Shown piece by piece: positions 52,171 through 60,577 of a stretch of 64,000 nt of DNA. This DNA comes from Aphodovivens avicola. GTDB lineage: Bacteria; Actinomycetota; Coriobacteriia; Coriobacteriales; Eggerthellaceae. Position numbers and translations under genes: made by a program. The notes beneath the pieces are model-generated. The model made no database searches. It was given only the letters and a program-made list of their open reading frames with translations, and had not been told where the DNA came from. Position 1 is the stretch's first letter; the number at the start of each line of letters is the position of its first letter. The stretch covers positions 1-64,000 of the forward strand of contig DVGW01000022.1 of assembly GCA_018712515.1 (NCBI GenBank), written 5' to 3'.

Positions 52171-53118
52171 TTACCTCTTCCTCGACTTGGGGTCAAGACC
52201 ATCGCGGATGCCGTCGCCCAGCAGGTTGAAGGCGAGGACGGCCAGCGTGATGGCGAGACCGGGGAAAATCATCAGCCACGGGGCGCGGAACAGCTCGTTG
52301 CGGCCGCGACCCAGCATGTCGCCCCACTCGGCCGCGGGCGGCTGCACGCCCAGGCCGAGGAAGCCCAGCGCGGCGCAGTCGAGGATGGCCGAGGAGATGC
52401 CCAGCGTGGCGCGCACGATGATGGACGGCAGCGCGTTGGGCAGCACATGGCGGAACACGATCTTGAAGTTGGAGTCGCCGATGACGCGCGCGGCGGCGAC
52501 GTAGTCGTTCTCCTTGATGGCAAGGATCTCCGAGCGCACGATGCGGGCGTACTCGGGGATGGAGACCAAGCCGATGGCGACGACGGCCTTCTCGATGCCG
52601 GGGCCCAGCGCCGCCATGATGGCGATCGCCAGCAGGATGGACGGGATCGCCAGCATCATGTCCATGACGCGCATGATGACGGTGTCGATCCAGCCGCCCT
52701 TGTAGCCGGCGATGGAGCCCAGGATGACGCCGATCGTCAGCGAGAACGCGACGGCGATCAGGCCGACGGACAGCGAGATCTGGGTGCCGACCATGACGCG
52801 GCAGAAGATGTCGCGGCCCTGCAGGTCGGTGCCGAACCAGTGCTCGGCCGACGGGGGCAGAAGCGACTGGCCCAGGTCCTGCTGGTAGGGATCGTAGGGC
52901 AGGATGCCCGGCGCGACGGCCGTGACGATCGCGATGACCGCGAGGATCAGGATGAAGATGCCGCTGACAAGGGACGCCTTGTTGGACACGATGCCGGCGA
53001 TGACGTCGCGCCAGATGCCCTCGCGCTTCTCGCGCACGGGCTGCGCGGGCTGCACGGCGGCCTCGACGGAAGCGGCGGGCTCGGTTGCGAGCTGCTTGTT
53101 CTGGCTCACGCGGATCAC
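52171..53118 (-). CDS. oppC: Oligopeptide ABC transporter permease OppC
   Basis: This 315-residue permease has six helices and the EAA loop EYARIVRSEILAIKENDYVAAARVIGDS near residue 200, where the ATPases dock. The periplasmic-side region LPYDPYQQDLGQSLLPPSAEHWFGTD is typical of OppC. The GTG at 53118 forms a GTGA overlap with the oppB stop; a GTG three codons later (53109) has better spacing from AGAGGGG. The first 45 residues are polar. Confidence 0.92.
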   Translation of the reverse strand: MIRVSQNKQLATEPAASVEAAVQPAQPVREKREGIWRDVIAGIVSNKASLVSGIFILILAVIAIVTAVAPGILPYDPYQQDLGQSLLPPSAEHWFGTDLQGRDIFCRVMVGTQISLSVGLIAVAFSLTIGVILGSIAGYKGGWIDTVIMRVMDMMLAIPSILLAIAIMAALGPGIEKAVVAIGLVSIPEYARIVRSEILAIKENDYVAAARVIGDSNFKIVFRHVLPNALPSIIVRATLGISSAILDCAALGFLGLGVQPPAAEWGDMLGRGRNELFRAPWLMIFPGLAITLAVLAFNLLGDGIRDGLDPKSRKR

Positions 53119-54134
53119 CCCTCTTCCTTCGCGCCGAACTTGATGCGCGGATCAAGGTAGGCGTAGATGATGTCGACGATCAGGTTCATGAACACGAAGA
53201 TGACCGCCACCAGGATGACGATGCCCTGGACGGCGGGGAAGTCGCTTTTCAGCACGCAGTCGACGGCGTACTTGCCGATGCCCGGCCAGCTGAAGACGGT
53301 CTCGGTGAGCAGGGCGCCGCCGAGCAGGCTGCCGAACTGCAGGCCGATGACGGTCGTGACCGGCAGCATCGCGTTGCGCAGCGCATGCTTGATGTACACC
53401 GAGCCCTTGGAGAGGCCCTTGGCGCGCGCGGTGCGCACGTAGTCGGCCTTCAGGGTGTCGAGCATGGCGGAGCGCGTCATGCGCGTGATGATGGCCATCG
53501 AGTACAGCGACAGCGTCACGGTCGGCAGGATCAGGTGGTAGAGCGCATCTCCGAGCGCCTCCCAGTCACCGCGCGCGATGGTGTCGATGATGTAGAAGCC
53601 GGTCCCGCCCGTCGGCTGGAGGAGCGGGTCGATGCGGCCGCTGGAGGGCAGCCATCCCAGGATGCCGGAGAACAGCAGGATGAGAAGGATACCTGACCAG
53701 AACACCGGCATCGAGATGCCGATGAGCGCGATGACCATGGAGACGTTGTCGGCGAGCTTGTTCTTCTTCACCGCGGCGAGGACGCCCAGCGCGATGCCGA
53801 TGACCGAGGCGACGATGATGGCGCAGACGGCCAGCTCGGCGGTCGCGGGGAAGCGGGCGGCGATCTCCTTGGTGATGGAGGTGTGGGTGTAGTACGACTC
53901 GCCCAGATCGCCTTGGATCGCGCCAACCAGGAAGTTGACGTACTGCAGCCAGATGGGATCATCCAGTCCGTTGTCGGCTCGCCATGCAGCCATTTGATCG
54001 GGCGTCGCATGCTCGCCCAGCACGACCGGTGCCGGGTCCGCTGCGAGTACGCGCGTGATCAAAAAGATGATGACGGTCACGCCGAGAAGAACGGGAATCA
54101 CCAAAAGAATTCGTTTGATGATGTAATTGAGCAC
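53115..54134 (-). CDS. oppB: Oligopeptide ABC transporter permease OppB
   Basis: This 339-residue permease begins LNYIIKRILLVIPVLLGVTVIIFLI, typical of OppB/DppB, and has the EAA loop ADYVRTARAKGLSKGSVYIKHALRNAML near residue 230. The GTG at 54134 with AAGGGGG upstream is the supported start; the open frame to 54302 is not conserved. About 380 bp and a strong hairpin separate it from oppA, allowing different expression of binding protein and permease. Confidence 0.92.
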   Translation of the reverse strand: MLNYIIKRILLVIPVLLGVTVIIFLITRVLAADPAPVVLGEHATPDQMAAWRADNGLDDPIWLQYVNFLVGAIQGDLGESYYTHTSITKEIAARFPATAELAVCAIIVASVIGIALGVLAAVKKNKLADNVSMVIALIGISMPVFWSGILLILLFSGILGWLPSSGRIDPLLQPTGGTGFYIIDTIARGDWEALGDALYHLILPTVTLSLYSMAIITRMTRSAMLDTLKADYVRTARAKGLSKGSVYIKHALRNAMLPVTTVIGLQFGSLLGGALLTETVFSWPGIGKYAVDCVLKSDFPAVQGIVILVAVIFVFMNLIVDIIYAYLDPRIKFGAKEEG

Positions 54135-54428
54135 AAAAGCCCCCTTCTTGCCGGTCCTGTTTTTCAGACAGGGTGGGTGGCCCGATGCCGTGTCGGGCTC
54201 CCGGCGTTTCGCCCCGTCTTGCGAAACGCGAAACGGCTTTCGGTAAAGAAAGCCAGTGAAGAAGTGTATCGCAACCTCCGCCGTTTTGGCGATAAAACAC
54301 ATTAAGCGGTGCGCTCCATGAAGAAAACGGCGTTCCGGACGGCCCCGTGCGGGGCTTCCGGCGCGTGCGCCGCCTTTTTCATGCAGCGTCCCGCCGTGGT
54401 CGCGCGCGTTTTGGCGGGCATCGATAAA

Positions 54429-54465
54429 CGAAACCGGACCCGGTGGTGTTCCGGGTCCGGTTTCG
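54429..54465 (-). terminator. Hairpin between oppA and oppB
   Basis: A perfect 15-bp stem (54429-54443 with 54451-54465) closes a seven-base loop, about 55 bases after the oppA stop, followed by TTTATCG on the minus strand. It can stabilise or terminate the oppA message with partial readthrough to oppBCDF. Confidence 0.72.
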
Positions 54466-54518
54466 CCGCGAGGCGCCTATGCGTGCGCGGTCGCGACTAC
54501 GAGACGATCTCGCAGGAC

Positions 54519-56162
54519 TTACGCGTCCTTGGTGACGCCCTTCATGAACACGACTCCCGTGGGATGGTAGTAGAAGTCATGCACCTTGGGGCTGTAGCCG
54601 CAGAGGTTCTGCGAATGGGAGATCAGCAGCCACGGCTGCTCCTCGGCGACCATTTCCTCGCACTGATGGTAGATCGCGTTGCGCTCCTCGCCGTCGGGCA
54701 GCGTGACGCCCTGGGCGATGAGGTCCTTGTACTCTTGGTTGTTCCAGCGGGCGACGTTGATGGACCAGTTGGAGTCGGCCAGCAGGTTCATGAAGTTGTC
54801 CGGGTCGCCGTTGTCGCCGGTCCAGCCGTAGAAGCAGATGTCGTACGGATCGGTCTGGCACTTGGTCTTGTAGGTGGTCCAGTCGTACTCGGTGATGTTC
54901 ACCGTCACGCCGACCTCCTGCAGGTAGCCCTGGATCAGACGCGCCAGCTCGGAGCCGCCCTTGGTGTTGTAGGGGCGGGAGTTGGTGTAGGTCATGCAGG
55001 CGAGCTCGGTTACGCCCTTCGCGGCCAGCGTGGCCTTGGCGGCCTCGGGGTCGTACTCGGTCTGCTTGATGTCCTCGACGTAGGGAGCCATGAAGAACGG
55101 CATGACCGAGGTGGCCACGGTGGCGTATTCGCCGTACACGGTCTTGACGAGCTCCTCGACGTTGACCGCCTGGGCGATGGCCTTGCGGACCTCCTTGTCG
55201 GTGCACACGCCGCTATCGGTGTTAAACGCCATGTAGTTGATGGTCATGCCGTCCTCGGCGAACAGCTCGTAGCCGTTGTTGGTGATCTGGTCGACGGAAG
55301 CCAGATCGACGCCGTCGATGATGTCGACCTCGCCGTTGGTCAGGGCGGTCACGCGGGTGTTGTTCTCGGGGATGATGCGGAAGACGACGTTTTTCGTCTT
55401 GGGCATGTTCTCGGTGTCCCAGTACTCCTCGTTGGCCTCGAGGGTGACGTTGGACTGCTTGGTCCAGCTCACGAACTTGTAGGGGCCGGTGCCGGCGCCG
55501 GTGGGATCCTCGCCGACGTTGCCGCCCGCAGCCTCCAGGCAAGTGGGGCAGACGATCGGGGCGGCCAGAGCCATGGCCAGGTTCTTCTCGAACGCGGTGT
55601 TGGCGGCGCGCAGCGTGATCTTGACGGTGTAATCGTCGACAGCCTCGAGGGAGGCGACGCCGGTGCCTGCGGCCTCCTCGCCGAACACGAAGGACGCGTA
55701 CGGCATGTCGGAGGTGCGGTTGGGCTCGAGCTGACGCTCGATGGAGGTGACCACGGCGGCGGCGTTGAAGTCGGTGCCGTCATGGAACTTCACGCCCTCG
55801 CGCAGCTTGATGGTGTACTCCAGACCGTCCTCGCTGATCTCGGGCAGTTCGGTGGCCAGGCACGGAACGACCGTGGTGTCGGTGTCGCCGAAGCGGTACA
55901 GGCCCTCGAAGATGTTGGCAGCGACCTTGGCGGACTCGCCGTCATCGAAGAACGCGGGGTCGAGCGCGCGCGGATCGGCGCTCTGGGCGTAGGTGATCGA
56001 CTCGGCGATGCCGGAGCTGCCCTCGGCAGCCTCGCCGCCGCCCTCGCCCTCGGACGTCTCCCCACCGCTGCAGCCGGCCATGCTCACCAAGCCGAAGCTC
56101 GCGGCGGAAGCGCCCAGCAGACCGAGGAAACGACGCCTGCTAAACGAATACTTCTCTTCCAT
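54519..56162 (-). CDS. oppA: Oligopeptide-binding lipoprotein OppA with Tat-type signal
   Basis: This 547-residue family 5 solute-binding protein has SRRRFLGLLGASAASFG at residues 8-24, a twin-arginine (Tat) signal, ending in SMAGC with C31 the lipidated cysteine. The mature part has ITYAQSADPRALDPAFFDDGE, EISEDGLEYTIKLREGVKFHDGTDF and GTGPYKFVSW, landmarks of the family, and ends with the usual VHDFYYHPTGVVFMKG. GGAAGGAGA precedes the ATG. Export by Tat means it folds before leaving the cytoplasm. It captures peptides for OppBCDF, encoded downstream. Confidence 0.92.
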   Translation of the reverse strand: MEEKYSFSRRRFLGLLGASAASFGLVSMAGCSGGETSEGEGGGEAAEGSSGIAESITYAQSADPRALDPAFFDDGESAKVAANIFEGLYRFGDTDTTVVPCLATELPEISEDGLEYTIKLREGVKFHDGTDFNAAAVVTSIERQLEPNRTSDMPYASFVFGEEAAGTGVASLEAVDDYTVKITLRAANTAFEKNLAMALAAPIVCPTCLEAAGGNVGEDPTGAGTGPYKFVSWTKQSNVTLEANEEYWDTENMPKTKNVVFRIIPENNTRVTALTNGEVDIIDGVDLASVDQITNNGYELFAEDGMTINYMAFNTDSGVCTDKEVRKAIAQAVNVEELVKTVYGEYATVATSVMPFFMAPYVEDIKQTEYDPEAAKATLAAKGVTELACMTYTNSRPYNTKGGSELARLIQGYLQEVGVTVNITEYDWTTYKTKCQTDPYDICFYGWTGDNGDPDNFMNLLADSNWSINVARWNNQEYKDLIAQGVTLPDGEERNAIYHQCEEMVAEEQPWLLISHSQNLCGYSPKVHDFYYHPTGVVFMKGVTKDA

Positions 56163-56282
56163 CGGATGATCTCCTTCCCTCCGCCCCGTTTCGCACGGGG
56201 CCCTTTCGGGGGCGCTTTCGCGCCCTTGGCGTCGACGCGGGCACCTGGGGCGGCCGCGCCTAACGTATTGGTGTACTTTACC

Positions 56283-56310
56283 GTAATAGAGCATATGGAG
56301 GAACGGTGAA
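56283..56310 (-). promoter_or_regulatory. Possible oppA promoter
   Basis: On the minus strand TTCACC (56305-56310) and TATTAC (56283-56288) are 16 bases apart in an AT-rich stretch, giving a leader of about 115 nt. Other -10-like strings are nearby, so the assignment is weak. Confidence 0.35.
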
Positions 56311-56386
56311 CGGGTTGTTAATATGATTTTAATCTGCCGAAGGGGCCTGTTCGCGCCCTGAAAGGCGGCCGTCTCGCCTCTTCTTC

Positions 56387-56392
56387 TATAAT
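56387..56392 (+). promoter_or_regulatory. -10 box for the 56454 gene
   Basis: A perfect TATAAT lies about 62 bases before the GTG start at 56454, in the short divergent gap to oppA. No clear -35 is visible at the right distance. Confidence 0.45.
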
Positions 56393-56453
56393 TGGCTCGA
56401 CCCCGTGCGGCGCTGTCGCCGCGCGATCCCGCAAGCGATAGGAGCGGTGCCCC

Positions 56454-56912
56454 GTGGCTTCCGAAAAACGCCCTTTCTCCCATATCACCGTCAACGTCGA
56501 AGAGGAGGACGATCTGGTCATCCAGGCCGGCGCGGTTGACGCCGGCGCGCCGTCTTCCGACGAGGCGGCCCCGTCCGACGGGGGCGCGCCGGATGTCGCT
56601 TTGTCCGCTGACGCCGCGCGCGCCGGCGATCGCGAGGAGGCCTGCCCGGTGCATGCCGACGACGATCGCGATGCGGACCTCGACTCGGACGAGGACGCCC
56701 CCGCATCCGAGCAGGCGCCATCCTCGGCGCACGCCGATGCCGGCGATGAGGGGGATGCCCCCGCTCGACCCGCCTCCGCGGGAAGGGCGCACGAGGGCAC
56801 CAGCCTGCAGGACCTCGAGAGCTCCAAGATGGGCGGCCTGCAGAAGGCGATCGTCGCCGTCGCCGTCTTGGCGGTGGTGGGGTTCGCCGTTTACTATATA
56901 TTCTTCAGATAG
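56454..56912 (+). CDS. Acidic C-tail-anchored protein, unknown function
   Basis: I do not recognise this 152-residue protein. It starts SEKRPFSHITVNVEEEDDLVIQAG, continues as a low-complexity Asp/Ala/Ser/Glu stretch to about residue 110, then EGTSLQDLESSKMGGLQKAIV and a single hydrophobic helix at the very end (about 130-150). That layout fits a tail-anchored membrane protein with a disordered cytoplasmic part. The GTG at 56454 has AGGAG upstream. A GTGACAGG/CCTGTCAC hairpin follows the stop. The next gene also encodes an acidic single-helix protein. Confidence 0.65.
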   Translation: MASEKRPFSHITVNVEEEDDLVIQAGAVDAGAPSSDEAAPSDGGAPDVALSADAARAGDREEACPVHADDDRDADLDSDEDAPASEQAPSSAHADAGDEGDAPARPASAGRAHEGTSLQDLESSKMGGLQKAIVAVAVLAVVGFAVYYIFFR

Positions 56913-56933
56913 CGCGACAGGGCGTGACAGGGG

Positions 56934-56959
56934 ACGTTCCTCCTGTCACATTTGGATAA
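56934..56959 (+). terminator. Hairpin after the acidic tail-anchored gene
   Basis: GTGACAGG (56934-56941) pairs with CCTGTCAC (56952-56959), extended by GGA/TCC inside with one bulged T. It lies 22 bases after the stop and is followed by ATTT only, so it is a weak terminator. Confidence 0.55.
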
Positions 56960-57088
56960 CGCGACGGGCTCATCCGCCGTGCTTGCGCGATCTCGGAATG
57001 GCGGGCGTTTGGAAGACGCGCTGCCAACCGCCCGCATGGCCCGCTTACGGCGGGCGGCGCGAGGCGAGGGTGAAGGGAAGGTTCGATT

Positions 57089-58306
57089 ATGCCCAAACAT
57101 GCTGCGAAACGACCGACCGGAGACGCGTCGGATTCCAGGGATCGCGAAGACGTCCTCTTCGACTCCAATCGTCCGCTGGAAGACTATGCCGCCGGGCTCG
57201 ACCGGGGGCCTGTCGTTGCCGCCGACGACGACGGCGACGAGCGCATCGGATTGACCGAGGCGTTCGCCCCGGTGGATGCGGATTCCCGCAAGGGGGATCG
57301 CGCGGACGGCGACGACCCGATCGGGCTCACCGAGGCGTTCGCGCCCGTGGGGGAGGGCGCCCATGCCGGCGGGTTCAGCTACCGCGGCGACAACGAGGAC
57401 TCCTATCCCGACGCGCTCGAGAGCCTCGAGCCGCCCAATCTGCCGCCGATCCTCGCCGCCGATGATTCGGTCGAGCGCGACCTCGAGCGCGAGGTCGTCG
57501 AGGGGCGCCATGGCAAAGAGGACGCGATCCCGGTCTATCTGCATAAATCGCGTCGTTTGAGGCGCATCCTGATCGGCGTCATCATCGTTTTGATCGTGCT
57601 GCTCGTGGCGGCGCTCGTGGGCATCGGCATGCTCGTGGTCAACGAGTCCCGCTCCGCGGTTCAGATGGCCACGAACAACCAGCAGCAGGCTGCCGACGAC
57701 CTCAAGGACGGCGTCGAGGACGCCTCCACCGGCACCGAGAAGCTCATCACCGCCCCCAATCTCGCCGCCATCCTGGGCGCGAGCCAGGACGACGCCATCG
57801 CCTCCGTGGGGCGCGGCGCCACCGTCACCGCGACGCGCGAGGTGAACGAGGAGGGCAATCCCATCAAGACCAGCTTGACCGTGGCGCTCACCGAAGAGCC
57901 GGCCGACACCCGCTCCGGTACGCCGACGGTCTACCTAGGCCTCGATGAGGAGGGCAAGGTCGTCCAGGCGGGCTACTCGGCTCCGCTCGCCTCGCTGGGC
58001 TTCGGCTCGCTGAGCTTCGCCGACGCCGTTTCCAACGAGCACGTCGTCGAGAAGACGCTGCAGGAGGCCGGCATCCCGGTGGAGGAGGGCGCGGCGGTCC
58101 TTCCCGAGGACAAGGCGGCGTATTCCTCCTACGACAGCGCCGGCACCACGCTCGTGCGCGAGAACTGCACCTTCGAGGGCGAGGCGACGATCGGCGACGC
58201 GGTCCGCTCCTGGTCATCGACCCTGTCCTACGACTACACCACCGCCAACGCCTCCGACAACCTGGCGAACACGATCCGTCTCATCTACGTGTACGTGAAC
58301 GCTTAA
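57089..58306 (+). CDS. Single-helix membrane protein with duplicated motif, unknown function
   Basis: I do not recognise this 405-residue protein. The first 150 residues are acidic and polar and contain IGLTEAFAPV twice (about 53-62 and 78-87). One membrane helix lies at about 157-182 (ILIGVIIVLIVLLVAALVGIGML). The outer part, about 220 residues, looks folded, with strands such as TSLTVALTEEPADT and TPTVYLGLDEEGKVVQAGYSAPL and a final TLSYDYTTANASDNL region. AAGGGAAGG precedes the ATG. The layout suggests a sensor or anchor linking a cytoplasmic peptide motif to an outer domain. Confidence 0.7.
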   Translation: MPKHAAKRPTGDASDSRDREDVLFDSNRPLEDYAAGLDRGPVVAADDDGDERIGLTEAFAPVDADSRKGDRADGDDPIGLTEAFAPVGEGAHAGGFSYRGDNEDSYPDALESLEPPNLPPILAADDSVERDLEREVVEGRHGKEDAIPVYLHKSRRLRRILIGVIIVLIVLLVAALVGIGMLVVNESRSAVQMATNNQQQAADDLKDGVEDASTGTEKLITAPNLAAILGASQDDAIASVGRGATVTATREVNEEGNPIKTSLTVALTEEPADTRSGTPTVYLGLDEEGKVVQAGYSAPLASLGFGSLSFADAVSNEHVVEKTLQEAGIPVEEGAAVLPEDKAAYSSYDSAGTTLVRENCTFEGEATIGDAVRSWSSTLSYDYTTANASDNLANTIRLIYVYVNA

Positions 58307-58396
58307 GAGCGCGACAATGGCAAAGTAGGTCGGCTGGGCGGCGGGGGTTCGCGCGTGGCGTTCGCACGGTCCGCAGTCCAGCGGCCGTCGTGCGTC

Positions 58397-58475
58397 CCTC
58401 GCCCCAGCGGGCGGAAGGGTTTTTCGAGCGAGCCCAGGACCTGCCTGAGCACGACCCCCTGCCGTCCCGCTCGGC
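58397..58475. repeat. Intergenic repeat, copy B (first copy near 5096)
   Basis: It shares with 5096-5176 the order GC palindrome, T-containing stretch, CAGGAC(C/T)TG and TGAGCACG core, then a C-rich end. It lies in the 390-bp gap before infC, which holds no other gene. Confidence 0.6.
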
Positions 58476-58499
58476 CGGGCGCGAGTATGTGGAAATCTC

Positions 58500-58527
58500 T
58501 TGCACGCCAGCCGAACTGTGATATAGT
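58500..58527 (+). promoter_or_regulatory. Promoter of infC-rpmI-rplT
   Basis: TTGCAC (58500-58505) and TATAGT (58522-58527) are 16 bases apart. Transcription from here gives a leader of about 160 nt that contains the attenuator hairpin. Confidence 0.65.
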
Positions 58528-58636
58528 GTTCGGGCTGTAAACAAGCGGGGGCGTTTCGCCTCCCACCTGGTTCGGCGCTTCGGCTGCTGATGGGTCGCTC
58601 GAATACGAAGTCGCTTGGCGACAACCTGTCTTTGAG

Positions 58637-58664
58637 AACCCGCGGCCGAGGCTGCGGGTTTTTT
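58637..58664 (+). terminator. Attenuator ahead of infC
   Basis: AACCCGC (58637-58643) pairs with GCGGGTT (58654-58660), with a GGCC/GGCT-like inner part, followed by a run of Ts to 58664. It lies between the promoter and infC, so it should act as a regulated terminator, as in the L20-controlled leaders of other Gram-positives; the mechanism here is not known. Confidence 0.75.
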
Positions 58665-58696
58665 GTTCGCGGCGGCAAGCCGCGGGGGAAAGGAAG

Positions 58697-59290
58697 GTGA
58701 GCGCAATAGCTGCTCAGGAGCCTCGGCTCAACGACCAGATCACGGTGCGCGAGTGCCGCTTGATCAACTTCGACGGCGAGCAGTTGGGCATCTACCCGAC
58801 GTCGCAAGCCCAGCGCATCGCGGATGACGAAGGACTCGATCTCGTCGAGATCGCTCCCAACGCCACGCCTCCGGTGTGCCGCATCATGGACTACGGCAAG
58901 TTCAAGTACGACCAGGCCATCAAGGCCAAGCAGGCGCGCAAGAACCAGTCGAAGATCGAGACGAAGGAAATGAAGTTCCGTCCGAAAATCGACGTGGGCG
59001 ACTACACCACCAAGAAGAAGCACGTGCTGCGCTTCTTGGACGCGGGCAACAAGGTGAAGATCACCATCATGTTCCGCGGTCGCGAGATGGCGCATCCCGA
59101 GCAGGGCCTGACCATCCTGGAGCGTCTGGCCGACGACCTGAAGGACGTGGCCGTCATCGAGAGCCAGCCCAAGATGGAAGGCCGCAACATGCACATGCTC
59201 ATCGCCCCGTTGCCCTCCGCGATGGCGGCGAAGAAAAAGAAGAAAAACGACAGCAAGAAGGAAGAAGAAGGGAAGGACAGCAATGCCTAA
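58697..59290 (+). CDS. infC: Translation initiation factor IF-3
   Basis: IF-3 binds the 30S subunit, prevents early 50S joining and checks start codons. The 197-residue protein has PRLNDQITVRECRLINFDGEQLG, EAQRIADDEGLDLVEIAP-like sequence, VCRIMDYGKFKYDQ, and the C-terminal KMKFRPKI-like and TIMFRGREMAHPEQG blocks, with a Lys/Asp/Glu-rich tail (KKKKKNDSKKEEEG). The listed start is GTG at 58697, but AAGGA ends only two to three bases before it. An ATA at 58706 lies eight bases after AGGAAGG, good spacing, and infC is known for rare AUU-type starts. The rpmI start overlaps the infC end by eight bases. Confidence 0.9.
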   Translation: MSAIAAQEPRLNDQITVRECRLINFDGEQLGIYPTSQAQRIADDEGLDLVEIAPNATPPVCRIMDYGKFKYDQAIKAKQARKNQSKIETKEMKFRPKIDVGDYTTKKKHVLRFLDAGNKVKITIMFRGREMAHPEQGLTILERLADDLKDVAVIESQPKMEGRNMHMLIAPLPSAMAAKKKKKNDSKKEEEGKDSNA

Positions 59291-59480
59291 GATGAAGACC
59301 CACAGCGGTTCCAAGAAGCGCTTCCGCGTGACTGGTTCCGGCAAGATCATGCGCGGCAAGGCTTACAAGAGCCACATCCTCACCAAGAAGAGCGCCAAGC
59401 GCAAGCGTAATTTCCGCCATGAGACCGGTCTTGCCGCCGGCGACGAGAAGAACGTCGCTCGCGCTCTCGGCCTGCGTTAA
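59283..59480 (+). CDS. rpmI: Ribosomal protein bL35
   Basis: This 65-residue protein of the large subunit begins PKMKTHSGSKKRFRVTGSGKI and has KSHILTKKSAKRKRNFR, the family pattern. Its ATG lies inside the last codons of infC (8-bp overlap), so translation is likely coupled. rplT follows after 21 bases. Confidence 0.97.
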   Translation: MPKMKTHSGSKKRFRVTGSGKIMRGKAYKSHILTKKSAKRKRNFRHETGLAAGDEKNVARALGLR

Positions 59481-59501
59481 TCGAATAAGGAGTGATAGAG
59501 A

Positions 59502-59855
59502 ATGGCTCGTGTTAAGCGTGCACTGAACGCGCACAAGAAGCGCCGCACCGTTATGTCCCGCGCCAAGGGCTACTATGGCGCGAAGTCCCGCAGCTACAAG
59601 GCGGCCAAGGAGCAGGTCCGTCATTCGCTGCAGTACCAGTACCGTGATCGCCGCAACAAGAAGCGCGAGATCCGCCGCCTGTGGATCACCCGCATCAACG
59701 CCGCGGCCCGCATCAACGGCCTGTCCTACTCCGTGTTCATGAACGGCCTGAAGAAGGCCGGCATCGAGCTGGATCGCAAGGTCCTCGCCGACATGGCCGT
59801 GAACGACCCCGCCGCGTTCGCCGCCGTCGCCGAGCTCGCCAAGAAGGCCCTGTAA
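59502..59855 (+). CDS. rplT: Ribosomal protein bL20
   Basis: This 117-residue large-subunit assembly protein has ARVKRALNAHKKRRTVMSRAKGYYG, RRNKKREIRRLWITRINAAAR and a normal end. In many bacteria L20 binds its own leader to repress the operon, and the attenuator before infC could be the target. AAGGAG precedes the ATG. A terminator lies at 59891-59925. Confidence 0.97.
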   Translation: MARVKRALNAHKKRRTVMSRAKGYYGAKSRSYKAAKEQVRHSLQYQYRDRRNKKREIRRLWITRINAAARINGLSYSVFMNGLKKAGIELDRKVLADMAVNDPAAFAAVAELAKKAL

Positions 59856-59890
59856 GCTCCAAGGCGCCCGCGACATACTTCGCATGGGAA

Positions 59891-59925
59891 GGCCCCGCAG
59901 TTCACTCAGAACGCGGGGTCTTTTT
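59891..59925 (+). terminator. Terminator of infC-rpmI-rplT
   Basis: GGCCCCGC (59891-59898) pairs with GCGGGGTC (59913-59920) with one G-T pair, followed by TTTTT. It ends the operon 36 bases after the rplT stop. Confidence 0.85.
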
Positions 59926-59959
59926 GCGTTCAGGGCCATCTGTTCGGGGTATTGCGCGG

Positions 59960-60178
59960 AGGCTTGCGTGCGGGACCTTGCGCTCGGTGGCTGGCGATCG
60001 AGACCTTGCTTCGAAGCTTGCGCTCGGGACCTTGCGGTGAAGACCTTGGGTCCAAAGGGTTGCGTTCGTTCTATGAGTTGCAGGCCTTACGCCTAGAGGG
60101 TTTTGCTCGAGATTTGAGTTGAAGACCTTGCACCCGGAGGGATGCATTCGAGACTTTGCGTTTAGGGGTTTGCACCAC
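59960..60178. repeat. Degenerate repeats of about 20 bp after rplT
   Basis: Variants of GACCTTGCGCTCGGG and AAGACCTTG recur at roughly 20-base steps with heavy divergence. No gene is present. The style matches the array at 34297-34496, although the unit sequence differs. Confidence 0.5.
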
Positions 60179-60182
60179 CTTC

Positions 60183-60254
60183 AATCGCGCTAAATCGGGG
60201 GATTGCGCCTCAATCGGCGATGCTGCTAACCGGGATGCGCGATTTAGCGCGAAT
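60183..60254. repeat. 72-bp palindromic element, copy 3
   Basis: AATCGCGCTAAATC (60183-60196) and GATTTAGCGCGAAT (60241-60254) are inverted with one mismatch. Total length is 72 bp, the same as the copies at 34531 and 34699, while the inside differs. Confidence 0.7.
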
Positions 60255-60352
60255 TCATTTCAGCCTCAAGAGCGACGTGCGCTTGGCGGGTTGCATAATA
60301 CGAGGTCAGAGCGTTGCCGTCTCGTCTTTGGGATTCAAGCTTTTGGGCGGCT

Positions 60353-60418
60353 CGTCCTAAATCGAGCATCCGGGCATACGGAGGGCGGCGATTTGACGCA
60401 AAGGGTCGATTTAGGACG
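60353..60418. repeat. 66-bp element with 13-bp perfect inverted ends
   Basis: CGTCCTAAATCGA (60353-60365) is exactly inverted at 60406-60418. It lies about 100 bp after copy 3 of the 72-bp element and shares the TAAATC theme. The surrounding 60179-60577 gap holds no gene. Confidence 0.7.
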
Positions 60419-60577
60419 AACGCGTGCACGAGCGACCGACGCTGTCTGGATTCAACAGGGGAGGGGATACGGTTTGGGGTGTGACGGCGGAGGGGGGATC
60501 GCGCCGATGGCACGCTATGCGAGGTTGTTCCCCGCGGGAAGTGCTGGCGGCTGGAAAGGGGATCGCGCCCCTGGGCG

